Shown here: one piece after another, positions 51,401 to 61,879 of the stretch
Numbering within the stretch: position 1 is the first letter of the stretch
Layout: every line of letters begins with the position of its first letter
Source of the DNA: Monosiga brevicollis MX1
Lineage: Eukaryota > Opisthokonta > Choanoflagellata > Craspedida > Salpingoecidae
Assembly (NCBI RefSeq): GCF_000002865.3
Contig: NW_001865048.1
Span: forward strand, 466,355 to 530,354
Reading direction: 5' to 3'
DNA: 64,000 nt
The notes under the pieces: generated by a model
Database searches by the model: none
Told to the model about the DNA's origin: nothing
What the model saw: the letters and a program-made list of their open reading frames with translations, nothing else
Translations under genes and position numbers: made by a program

Positions 51401-51985
51401 TGGGTAACAATACCGAACATTGGACCATTGGCTCCCGATGATGAATCTGACTCACCGCCATGGCACTGCTTGTTGACGAATGTTGGCGAAACTTAGGAAC
51501 CAGTCCTTTGTCCATACACACGACTATGTGACATTTCGCGTTGGCATTCATGACTTTGGCTTTGAGGCCAGCTTCTTTGAGCTCCCGTGTCAGGCGGACT
51601 GTGCTGAGGCTGATGCCATCAACTTTCCTCGCACGCAGTGCTGGGCGCCAAACTCGGAAAACACAACGACAAACGCCCCGAGCGGCTCTTCGGGCTCGTG
51701 CAACAAAAATAACCAGACTGGCGCGGTATGAAATGCATGTGGCCTTCACTCGAGCGAGCCTCCTCCTACTCTCTTGTATGCCGCTCTAGCCTCATGCCTT
51801 TTGGTTGCACATGGATGCATGGGTAGATTGTGGGCACCTTGTTTGGCGGCTTGATTTTTGGTGGTCTTGTCGGGACCCTTGGTTTGTTGTTTTTCATGCG
51901 CTCGCGAAATGCCGCTTATAAGCCTCAGGTCGACACGCGAATGGAAGCCACCGCGCCCGTCCCTCCTGCCCAGTCGGAAGCCTGA
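48402..51985 (+). CDS. Type I receptor: signal peptide, WSC domain, two LolA-like repeats, TM
   Basis: Thirteen exons, 678 aa: 48402-48495, 48695-48714, 48794-48837, 49006-49121, 49236-49335, 49449-49542, 49611-49942, 50058-50198, 50342-50713, 50872-50951, 51102-51357, 51497-51725, 51827-51985. Residues 1-25 form a signal peptide (WALMLALLIVGVQA). A WSC module follows (YVGCFD, LDECSLLCMGHGH, NGTDCWC, CDIVCNDNTSLTCGG), normally carbohydrate-binding. Then come two homologous units of about 200 residues, each with LPxLPxTF, a Y/M-x-EW-D block, IYRYDL, H/S-C-H, LPFGG, FFEFGRxxNETY, IRGxxC-x-x-WH, a YF/WFF-P-W block and a V-R/GNF strand. These recall eukaryotic LolA-like/ependymin-fold regions, by pattern only. 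A Cys-rich end, one TM helix (627-650) and a 28-residue tail complete it. Surface sensing or adhesion is inferred. Confidence 0.8.
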
Positions 51986-52072
51986 TTTTTTCGAGGTCTA
52001 CCAGGGCGGGTGACGGCTTGCTTGCTTGCCAGCGTCTGTAAGCACAGGCCACGAATGAGGAATTCCATATCA

Positions 52073-52120
<48 letters not shown>

Positions 52121-52575
52121 GTGGGTGGGTGGGTGCGTGCTTTGTGTCATTGCATCAGCCTCAAGGCGCGATTATCGCAGCCGAGAGCAGATTGTGTATG
52201 GGTTCGATGTTGCCTAGAGTTTTGAATGGCGAGCTGTGAACGTAGTCACTCAGTGGCTTTGGCGAGGGTGTTGAAATTCCTTGGCACCGCTACTCAAGAC
52301 GGCCAGCTGACCAAAGTCTTGAGGAGCAGACGAGTCATGTTGGGCGTTGCGTGAGGAGATTGAACGCTTCAGCTTGCAAAGGAATAATTGATTGGTGGGT
52401 CATTCGAGACCTGAGACAGGTATACGCATGTACATGGGGTGGGACGAATGAGCTTCCCCAAAGGGGAAGGCAGGTATGCGGCTCAGCCGCGGCATACACT
52501 CACAAGAGCGCGCGAGATGAGAAGACGCGAGAAGACACATTTTATCTTCATTTATCTTCACACAGACTAGAGATG
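51986..52575. other. Convergent spacer with (GT)n
   Basis: Contains (GT)n at 52075-52118 followed by GGGT repeats; no gene seen. Confidence 0.6.
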
Positions 52576-55431
52576 CTAGCACTCATGTAAGCTGAGGGTG
52601 CGCAGCCGAGTGGGGTCGGTTGTTCCAATATCATTCCGGCTCGCAGGGCGGGGCAAGTCGAGGCCGGTGGGCTGCGATAGGTTGGATGCATCGTTCCGGT
52701 TGTCCGCATCAGGATCAAATTGGCGATTAATCTCATCCACAGCATCGCGCAGTTGCTGATAGCATCGCATGTTGATTCTGCAACGACCGAACGCGCGTGA
52801 GGTAGATTGCGATGGGAGGTACATTAAGGCGCGCCACATGCGACCTGGGATTGACGTACTGATCTGCAAACTCCCGGTCCATCTCTTGGGAGCGCAGAAT
52901 AGTGTCTTCAATGGCCTTGGAGAGTGCGTTTGGAGACCATTTGCTGTCAAGCCCAAGCCCGCCCAAAACCAGTGAGTTTGATGCACCACCATGCCATCCA
53001 TGCCCACCATTGAGAAAGTGGCCAAGCGCCCGAGGAAGGGAAGGAAATGGCTGGGTACATGCCGATCATGCCAAACAAATACAAACAAACAAAGCCTGGT
53101 GAGACTGACTTGAAATTGGCCAGGTTATTGGCAATGCGATAGTTGGTCTCATTGATGGCTTCCTCAAAGGCTGCGCACAGTCGTCGGACGTATGGTCATG
53201 TTGTCAGGCAATTGCGAACAGGCATTGGCACAGATGAGGAATGGACACAGGTGAGATGACAAGTCGCCGGGCTCGGAAATTTGAGTCAAGAAGGTAGACA
53301 CGACAAAACGCCACACGCACAGCGCAGAACAATGCCGTCAAAGCGCTGGTTGGGGGCACAGCTTTCGGGGAGCTGGTATGCCTTGACCGCACATGTCTGC
53401 AGCGGGTTTGATTAAGAATGGAACAGGGCGGTGGGGTGAGAATGCGGGCAAATTGCTCAAGTCTGAGCGCACCGTCAGGCGGGCGGTGCCACGCAGCTAG
53501 GGGGTACGAGGCGGAGTGTGTGCATGCCGTGTTCAAGCAAGCATTGACATCAGACCTCTTCGTGACGGCGCGGGTCGTAAGCGCGCACATTGATAAAGAG
53601 CAAGCCTACACGTCAATCAAGCTTGAGACTGAACGCAGCTCAGCGAGAGGACAAAAACCAGAAGCAAATGCATGACCAGGTGATGACCTTGGTGGGGAAG
53701 TTGGCGTGCCCAGTTGGGAAAGAGCGGTGACTGAATGTCCATGTAGTGCGTATAGGTACCGGGAAACTTGAGGACCATGGGACCCTCAAATTTCACGTCG
53801 TCAATCTGCCAATGACGCTCATCCTCAGCAGTGGTAACGGGGTGACAATAGGTGGCGCGCACCTAGGGGAACGATGATGCGTTGTGAGGTAACAAAAAAA
53901 AAACAAAAAAAAAAACAAAAACAAAAAACAAAAACAAAAACAACCGTATTGTGTAAAAACCACAAAGGCGAGAAAGGATGTTAGAGGTGACTAGGTCGAT
54001 AGCATCGACTGATCACATCCTCTCTGGCCAACAATCTCGGGGGCGGATGGCCTTTGCTGTAGATGTGTTGCCCTGCATGTGTGGTGTTGCGGGGGCGAGG
54101 AGCTGCGTGGCACAAACTGACGGTGACATCGGTGAGGAGGTGGCCGAATTTGTTGACAATGCGGAATTGCATGTTGGGGCGGCCGTCGCGAGTGACAGTG
54201 GTCACGACACGGCTGAAGCGGATCCCGTTGAGGGGCTGACAGATCCAGCGATACAAATAGATCACAAAGAGCACCTGTGGGCGTGGGAGTCACACGACAA
54301 CAAGCAGAGGGGGCAACGGTGAAAACACACACAAAAAACAAAAAAAACAAACAAACCAAAGACAGGATGAGTCGAGCGGTGCGAGGTAATGTGCTGGTGT
54401 GAGGGTTGCACGGAATAGATTGGTGGGTGTGGGGACCAACGGGCCTACCAAGGCAACGAAGCTGCCTAGGCTGGAGAGGGTGCCAAGGAAAAGGCAGAGG
54501 TCAGACTGATGGGCGGCTTCGGCATTATTGACGGCGGAGATGGCGGGATGCAGGCTGCAGGCTTGGAGGAGCAGTAGGAAGAAGGTGCGGGACGCCGTGG
54601 TATCGACGTTACACTCGGCGGCGGCAAAAAGACCGGTGGAAAGGCCAGCGATGGCAAAAGTGGCCATTACAAAGACGAGAAGAATGGCAGCGGGGTTGCG
54701 CTGCCAGCGCCAGACCCAAGTGCGCAGTCTAGTGGCGTAGAGGGGGGAGGGTGGGGCCAGGCGACAGCGGCGGTGCAGATGAATTGAGAGGGAGCGAGAC
54801 AAGGCAATGGTGCAACTGGCAGGCGAAGACGGCGCCAGTATGGGAGGCACGCACTGCGTCAGGCGGGACACTGGCTCGATGATGGCATCGTTGCTGAGCA
54901 CCTGGGCATTTGATCAACAGGCAATGGAGAGGTGGGATGAGTGTGGTGCGTTGTCAAGTTTGTAGGGGACCCTGCCGATCAAGCCCAAGGATCGGTGCGG
55001 CATGCGTACGCGGTCAAGGCGATCATAAATCTCGACGGGCTTGGGGCGAAAGAGAATGTCCCAAAGGGAACGAGGGCTGGGCTCGACCATGAAGCTCTTC
55101 CACATGCTCTGCAGCTCTTCTTCCTTGACACGTCGCGTGCTCGAGCTGGCTGAGCTGCATGATTGCAAAGGCGCATGGCGTGAGCGGGCGGGTGCGTCAT
55201 GGCCCGGCCCGACCCAGCCTTGGACGAGCCGGCCTCAAGTCATGACGAGCTCACCTACCCGTTGTGCTCATCAGGTACCGACTGCTCCCGATCATGCAGC
55301 AGGGGCTCTTCATGATCGCGACTTGGCCCCTGTTCTTGATTCTGTTGAGCTTGGCGACGAGCGTTGACATCCGGTTCGGGCTGTACCGCCCGGGGTCGAT
55401 GGCCCGGCGGTCGAAGCGTGGCCGAAGGCAT
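52576..55431 (-). CDS. Kir-like channel B lacking the potassium selectivity filter
   Basis: Ten exons, 523 aa: 55431-55259, 55154-55010, 54901-54449, 54274-54122, 53862-53688, 53605-53556, 53396-53321, 53170-53110, 52943-52860, 52777-52576. Long N-terminus, then TM1 (about 176-198, ILLVFVMATFAIAGL), extracellular Cys203, pore segment TFFLLLLQ followed by CSLHP (221-225) where Kir has TIGYG, Cys242 in SDLC, TM2 (243-266) and a Kir cytoplasmic domain: IRFSRVVTTVTRDGRPNMQF, RIVNKFGHL, VRATY, EDERHWQI, PGTYTHYMDIQSPLF. It shares with channel A the E-x-E-x-HW-x-I and T-x-THY-x-D-x-x-SPLF signature and a 51-codon phase 0-0 exon encoding TM2 and the first cytoplasmic strands. It is the more diverged of the two. 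No broken frame is seen. Conduction is doubtful. Confidence 0.82.
53889..53942. repeat. A-rich (A4-9C)n tract
   Basis: Imperfect CAAAAA-type tract in the intron between exons 4 and 5 of Kir-like gene B. Confidence 0.8.
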
Positions 55432-55578
55432 GGTTACCGCCCCAGCGCCAGATCGAAAAAAAAAAAGACCAAAGGAGAAGAAGAGGAAGAAGGAGAAGGA
55501 GAAGAGGCAGCAAGTCAAAGAGCAGAGAAGCGAGCGGAGATGATGCCGAGCTGGTTCCCCCCCTTTCAGCGCCAAAAT

Positions 55579-55579
<1 letters not shown>

Positions 55580-55673
<94 letters not shown>

Positions 55674-55737
55674 AACACACACACACACTCACACACTCAA
55701 CACACACACACACACTCACACACACACACACACACAA
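55580..55737. repeat. (AC)n microsatellite, about 158 nt
   Basis: AC dinucleotide tract with ACTC interruptions; longest dinucleotide block in the window. Confidence 0.95.
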
Positions 55738-55744
55738 GAGGATC

Positions 55745-55860
55745 TGAGAGGAGGGTTTGAGTTTGAGGGTTTGAGTTTGAGAGTTTGAGTTTGAGAGTTT
55801 GAGGGAGAGTTTGAGAGGAGAGAGAGAGTTTGAGAGGAGAGAGAGGATGATTAAGAGAGG
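55745..55860. repeat. TTTGAGAGAG-type minisatellite, block 3
   Basis: Tandem units of gagtttga/gagagtttga, the reverse complement of the 10-nt unit at 10480-10634 and 11033-11352. Confidence 0.8.
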
Positions 55861-56923
55861 AGAGAGAAGGGGAAGGTCATGATTGTTTTTTCTATGCCTT
55901 GCCTTGACCATGGGCCTGAACCGCTGTCCTTCCATTCTCCAGATCCTCTTCCCGATCTTCGGACTGGAAGGATGGATGTTTCAAGTCCGCAGTAGAGCGA
56001 TCCATCCCCTGGTTGACAACACCTTTTGTCAGCAGATTGCAAAGTTCCAGTCTCTGCGGAGACTCGGGCTGTATCTCAAGTCTCCTTGTCCCTTTGGGAG
56101 CGGGGAGACTCAATGGATGAACCAAAGTCGAACCGAAAGTGAACCTGCATGCGCGTGAGAAAGTGTCCCAGAACCCATCCACAGCGACTCAACTTGTTCC
56201 AACATGGGAAATTCCTTTCTAAAACTATTCAAAAAATCACTGTGGCAGCCTTCCTTTCCTTACCCCTTTGCGCGAGCGGCGCCAAGGCGACTGGCTCTCA
56301 GCTTCGGGCTCGCCTTGTTCCCACGAAACTCAAGCCTTGGCTGTTATTGGCCCCTCCTTTGCGATTTCTTTTGTCTCTATCGCTCTTGGTGCTTGCTTCT
56401 TGGTGCTTCTTGGTGCTTCTTGAACCCCACCCTCCCCCTTCCACTCGAATCCACACACACACACACACACATCCACAAGGGGCCCTTTACCGCAACACTC
56501 ACCCTGTGAATGCTGACGATCACAGCTGAGCCACAACATAACAAAAGAACATTATCAACCACAGCGTCAACCAAGCAACAGGCAACAGTCGCAGCTATTG
56601 CCTGTTGCTGGCAGTTACACACCCCTAAGCCAGTTCCACCAAGTCACCACAGTAAGCCCCGCCCCCCTTAAGCTGATACTAGCTTAGTGTTGTCGTCGTG
56701 GCACACCCACTGTGATCACAACATAGCGCAACAGCTTCACCCACTGATCCGCCCCCCTCCCGCCCCTTCCCCCTCCCCTTCCCTTCTGGCTTGAAACACG
56801 ACTGGGTGCCAAAGGTTGTGAACGGCACCACGCCCCAGCTGGCAATTACCGTTTCGGCCTCTTCTTCGCGTCTTCGTTCCGTCGCTTGTCCTTTTCCCCT
56901 CCTCCCCCAGATCTACCGCCATC

Positions 56924-57826
56924 ATGTCTGCTCCTAAGAAGTGGGAAGTCAAGCCCGGAGGCTCCGGTGCCATCGACATGGCCACCGCCACTGCCATGAG
57001 TGAGTTGTATCGTTTGCCCGCGACCGTTTGAGATGTATCTGTGCTTGTGCCTGTGTTTCGAGAGGGAAGGCGTCGCACTGCCGCGCGCGACCGCGAGCGC
57101 GTTTTGGTGGGCGGGGTTTCTTTCTGTCTTTGGTGGCTCTGTGCCTTCTCTCTGCGCACACACTCGCTCCGCAACACACACGAGAGCCCGCTGCTTGTAC
57201 AGACACGGGCAAGGCTTTAGGATTGAGATTGAGATTGAGATTGAGATGAGCTTTTGAGCTCTGGTCACGCTCTCTTGCTTGTCTCGTGTGTGTTGGAGGA
57301 AGGGCGTTTTGTTTTTGTTTTTCGTGGCAAGAACGAGATCAAAGCAAAGCAAGGTCCTGCCCACCCTTTGTGTGCATGATACTCGGGCAGGGGCTGGTGG
57401 TGTGGTGCCTTCCTTGTTATTGTTAACATTGCTTGCTCGACGAACCACCCGTCGAGCTTGCTTCCGTTCTCTTTTATTGCCTGATGATGCAGTGCCAATG
57501 CTCACCTTTTTTTCCCACCGTTTTGTAACATCTTTCCTTGCTTTGCAGAGAACGCCAAGAACGCCTCTCAGGCTCAGTCCCTCCGCTACAACCCCGGCCA
57601 GGCTCATGCCCCCACCATTGATGCCGGTTCCTCGTCGATCGCGCACGCCATGAGCGTGCCCGACTCCAAGCACACTCAGCTTGAGTTCCAGAAGGGTACC
57701 GGCGAGTCGAAGGTTGGCGTCGACTCGTTCGCCGTGTCGAGCGCCATGAAGGCCCCGGCTCCCCCGCGCACCATCAACACGGTCGACAAGACCCGTTCGG
57801 TGACCTCCCAGCCTGGCATGAACTAG
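56924..57826 (+). CDS. Small, strongly codon-biased protein of unknown function
   Basis: Two exons, 56924-56999 and 57549-57826; 117 aa. The first ATG follows a pyrimidine-rich leader (cccctcctcccccag) like those of highly expressed genes, and codons are almost all C- or G-ending (GCC, AAG, CTC, ACC), far more biased than the neighbours. Both suggest high expression. The 549-nt intron is unusually long here and contains a GAGATT tandem run (about 57221-57246). The protein has no Cys, Trp only near the N-terminus (KKWEVKPGG), and a loose repeat: SGAIDMATATAMK, SSSIAHAMSV and VDSFAVSSAMKAP. No family recognised; likely soluble and partly disordered. Confidence 0.82.
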
Positions 57827-58172
57827 AAGCATTTACTCCCATGTTCTTCATGCTTTGGTTTTTGTGTGTTGACGACGTTTGCCCGAGAATCTGATGATGT
57901 TGTCCAACCACCCTGTTGCCTCAACCCTTTTTCTCGCGCGTCGTGTCGTGATCGAGCTCTTTTATCTGAAATTTAAATCTGGACTTGTATTAACATCTTT
58001 CCTTCCGTTTTCGTCACACACACACGCACACACACACACATAGCACCTACACATGGCAAGGTCAATGGAAGGAGCTCTGGAGCTCTGCGACCTTGGCTCG
58101 CAACGTCCTGGTCTAAGAGTGATAATACTCACAACGTGTCAATTCGGTTATCGAATCATGATTGCCAGCAGG
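57827..58172. other. Convergent spacer
   Basis: 3' regions of the small gene and the cyclophilin, with a short (AC)n tract at 58015-58040. Confidence 0.6.
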
Positions 58173-59759
58173 CTAATGGTCCTCTTCAATGTGGCGCGCT
58201 GCCACAATGTAGTCGAGCTTAGGAAAAGTGCTCTTGAGGTAGGGGTTGCCCTTGGCCTGAATCAACCCCTGATTGGGCTTCTCACGGTACTCGGCGTTGA
58301 TGTGCTGCACGACATTGTCCATGCCCTCAATCACCTATCACACAGCACAACACAACAGCACAACAGCAGCAGCGTCATCCAAAAGCATCTCCATGAGCTG
58401 GCCTCTGCTAGTCATGCAGGGCTTCAAGTGGAAGACAAACTCAAGCAGACCTCGCCAAGCGTCGCAAAGCCCTGCTTATCCAATGCGGCGTTGTTGCCGT
58501 AATTGATGAAAAGCTGCGTTGTTCGTGTGTTAGGCCCTGCGTCAAGCAGTGTGCCCCAAGCATTCGAGGGGCGAACCATGAGGGGCGCGGGGAGCTTTGA
58601 GCGCACAAGTCTGGGTCGAGGCAAAGCAGTCTGTCCAAAAAAAAAAAAAAAAAAGTAGGGCCGGTGCAAGGTCCATACCTGCGGCAGCAAATGCCAGGGT
58701 GCCTCGGCGGTTCGACTCCTTGGGTGGATCGTCTTGGATGGATTGCGCACGCCACTGCTTCGAGATGGCGGGATCTCCATGGATCCCAAACTGCACCACA
58801 AAGCCCGGCAAGACACGGAAAAAAGCAATGCCGCCGGTCGTGCTCCCATCAAAAAAGTTGCTCTGTATCGCGTTCAAACCCGCCAAGAAGAGCAATCAGG
58901 CCCGGGGAGAACGGCGAGGCATGAGTACAATTTCAGATGTTTTTTTTTCCATCTCCGTGCATTCCAAACCCATAATCCGATCATGCACGCCAAGGCTAGG
59001 CCGAACAGGCTGGTCATACCTTGTACATTTCCCAGATGCGTTGCACACCCAACGGTGCCCAAGCCTTGGTGAATCGAGCCCGGAAAGCGCCCTATAATCC
59101 CAAACAAAGTGTCATCGGTCACCAGCCAGGGCGGAGACCAAGTCACTAGTGCTTATGGAGATGAGGAGCACAGACCTTGGTAGTTTCAAACTCGAGGATG
59201 AACTGCTCCGGGCAGCTTCCGATGGGCGTGCAGTGGCGATGACAGCAGCCTGCTGCTTCATCTGGTACCAGTTGCTCCATTTCCAAAACTGGACAGGAGC
59301 CGGGCGCTACACTCTTGGGGCAAATGGTTGAGCATGAGGCGGGTCGATGCAGAACAGGCCTCGTCGTGCTGGCTGCAGCCACCGAAGCTGGGACTGCTTC
59401 CGGGCGGGCCACTGTGCCAACGTGGAGCGATTTCAAAGTCAGTAGCATTCAAAAAAACAACAAAGGCGGGTGGTGGCGGTGGGTCCCAAATCGGGCTGCC
59501 TCTGCCTCGATCTGAGCACAGCTTTCCGTCACTCGACACCTTGATCATGATGGGGCGCTGCTCAAGGCTTACCTGTCGGGGCTGGCGCGTGGATCACGCG
59601 ATCCTCGCTTCGGCGCATAAACACGACCAGGGAGATGAGTAAGAGAGCCAGCCCAAAGATGAGCGGAGTTCGGCGCACCATGCCGTCGGTATGCACGGGC
59701 TTGGCCGTCGTCTTGCCGCTGGCTACCCCTGGGTCCGTCACCGGTACAGCCGTCCACAT
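58173..59759 (-). CDS. Membrane-anchored cyclophilin-type peptidyl-prolyl isomerase
   Basis: Six exons, 308 aa: 59759-59573, 59411-59176, 59091-59020, 58862-58679, 58536-58451, 58334-58173. An N-terminal signal anchor ([19 protein letters not shown]) with a basic flank precedes a Cys-rich linker and a cyclophilin domain: [33 protein letters not shown] (catalytic Arg and Gln), [36 protein letters not shown]. The sequence follows the bacterial-style secreted cyclophilin family more than CypA; the CypA Trp and active-site His are absent. It should act on proline bonds of luminal or extracellular proteins. The start could instead be the internal Met at 59681. The left end of exon 2 is ambiguous because several AGs keep phase. 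Confidence 0.85.
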
Positions 59760-60039
59760 TGGGGCACTTCACGTTTCTGACTCCTTTTTTCTGACAACAG
59801 AGAGCAGAGAGAAGCTTGAGAGAGAGAGAAAATTTAATGAATTGGTTTAGAGAGAGAGAGAGAGAGCGAAAGCCAAAAAAAAAGAGGGAGCGAAAGCCAA
59901 AGAGAGAGAAAGCCAGAATACAAAAGAGCATAAATTCAGCTGCAGAGGCTCTGCGGAAGTGTGACGAATGGCAGAGTTTGAGAGATCATCGTGATCATAG
60001 GGATCATTTTTATCAGCTCCAGCACCAGCAGCCGTCAAG
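59760..60039. promoter_or_regulatory. Probable bidirectional promoter (cyclophilin / NDUFB2)
   Basis: Only 280 nt separate two divergent start codons. It contains a GA tract (59818-59867) with repeated cgaaagccaaa units. No TATA box is evident. Role inferred from geometry. Confidence 0.45.
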
Positions 60040-61037
60040 ATGTTGGGCCTGAGTCAGCAAGTGGTACGTGTTGCTGGCTGGCTGCTTCACGTTCCAGGAA
60101 AAGGGCAGCCGCTTCGAGCATGGGAACCAGAGGGCGATGAGCGGTGTGAACGTGGTAAAACTTTGGAGAGGAAGGGGTAGATAAAGAGAATCGCGGTTTT
60201 GGTCGGCGATTTTCGCCAATTCTGGACCATCAATCTCTCGCACAAGAGATGGGCGAGGGGCTCGTTGGCTGCACGCAAAAAGGGGCCCAGCGCGCATTGA
60301 GAGCATGACCGCCAATGCCAAAGCGTGGCTTCGGGGACGGGCCATGACATAGGGCCTTGGGGCATGCTTGTAGCACTATTATTATTTCGTGTGTTGGGAG
60401 TCAAAAACCGGTGCGCGTTCACATGAATTATCGGCCTGTGCTTTACTTTTAGGCGCGCTCCGCGCTGCGCGCCCGCGCGCCCATGCGCCAAAGCGTTCGC
60501 TTTGGTTCCGGTGGCGGCTTCCCCACCAAGTATCAGACTGAGATTGGCCCGGGCCACGTTGCTCCCGTGTAAGCTCCTCATTGCTCTCCCTCTTCGCCTG
60601 CTGTAGCTATTTCGGGTGCACGTCATGAGTGCGCATGCGGCCTCTCCGTGTTGTTTCGCATCCTTCTTCTTCCTTGTCAAAGCCGTATCGATGCCATTTC
60701 ATGCATCACTTCTCGTCCCGTCCTGGCTTCTCTAGGCACTCAATCACCGGTACGGCCATGGGTGCCGTCATGTGGTTCTGGATCTTGTGGCGTGCCAAGC
60801 ACGACCTGCCCCACCTTTTGGTCAGTTGGCAGCTCACTTCCGCGTTTAGTGCTGTTCTGTCGCGTGACTCGTACCTATACACCGACACACCAACGCTGTA
60901 CATCTCCATGGACTCATCAGCTGCTCCATCGCCCGTCCATGCTCATCCATTGCTTTCTCATCCATGTGCCGCCTTCGTTTTGTTCTTGTCTTCAGGGCAT
61001 GGTCGAGCACCACATTCCTGAGGAGCCCCATCACTAG
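60040..61037 (+). CDS. NDUFB2: NDUFB2-like complex I accessory subunit
   Basis: Four exons, 88 aa: 60040-60063, 60453-60568, 60736-60820, 60996-61037. Exons 1-2 encode an Arg/Ala/Ser presequence without acidic residues (LSQQVARSALRARAPMRQSV), typical of matrix import. The single membrane helix carries GAVMWFWILWRAKHD, nearly identical to the human NDUFB2 (AGGG) block GLMWFWILWRFWHD, followed by a short acidic/His tail (EEPHH). It should sit in the membrane arm of NADH:ubiquinone oxidoreductase. Because the gene is tiny, the 8-codon first exon is the least certain part; it is the only upstream ATG exon that splices in phase. Confidence 0.85.
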
Positions 61038-61879
61038 AACACTCTTGAGACACGTCCTTTGATACACTCTTCTGTGCTTGATTTGCACCTTGTTTCCTGT
61101 TTCTAAATTGTTTCCTCACCCTTGTCGATTTTTTGCGTCTCTGTGACACGCTCACGACCCTACCCGCGTTGCGTCGGGCGTCATGCCCTTCCCATTGGTT
61201 CAATGATTTTTTTTCATCATGTGCCCTCCGTTTGTTGCCAGAGACTGCGTTTCTTTTGCAACCAAACCAATTTCAGGATTAAACTCTTTCAATTGCTGGC
61301 TGCCCTGGCCCCTTTAATCCTGCTTGCCTCATAGTCAGCTCTCTTGACACACCTGGTGGCTAACCTACATTGTGCAGATCACTGCTCTGCTCTTCCATTT
61401 TTCTTCTTCACTTCTCGATTCCTGATGTCTTTTCTCCTCTCGAAGGCAGTGCCAGTGTCAAACATGGCAACAGGCGAAGGCCCAGGGAATGAACACAACA
61501 CAAAGCAAGCAAACCATGCAAAACAAAAAAAAAGCGAAAAACAAAAACAAAAACGACACCAACACAACCACATGTCTCTTGATGAAGGCTTTGTTACAAA
61601 TCACACTGCATGTTCAAGAGCAAGCCAACCACAGAAGGCGGCAGACCGTGTGTATGCGTGTTAGCGGGTCCCAGGCGAGGCTGAAACACCACGTGCTGCC
61701 CGGCAGCATGCGCCTCGGCCACACTCGCCACCTTGAGGGCCGGAGCAAACTTGCATTGGTGCAAGACCAGCTATCCCACCAGGCTTCTACTTCTACGCGT
61801 TCGCACTGATGGGCTAGAGCGCAGCGATGTACGAAAGCGTGCCTCAAAGAGGCTTCAACTCAAGGTGGTCAGATCCTCC
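61038..61879. other. Convergent spacer
   Basis: 3' regions of NDUFB2 and NASP; T-rich then A/AC-rich around 61495-61565. No gene seen. Confidence 0.6.

Larger units (their letters stand above)
55432..56923. other. Divergent intergenic region
   Basis: Between Kir-like B (-) and the 117-aa gene (+). Contains a long (AC)n tract and a 10-nt minisatellite; the 3' end is strongly pyrimidine-rich up to the start codon of the small gene. Confidence 0.6.
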
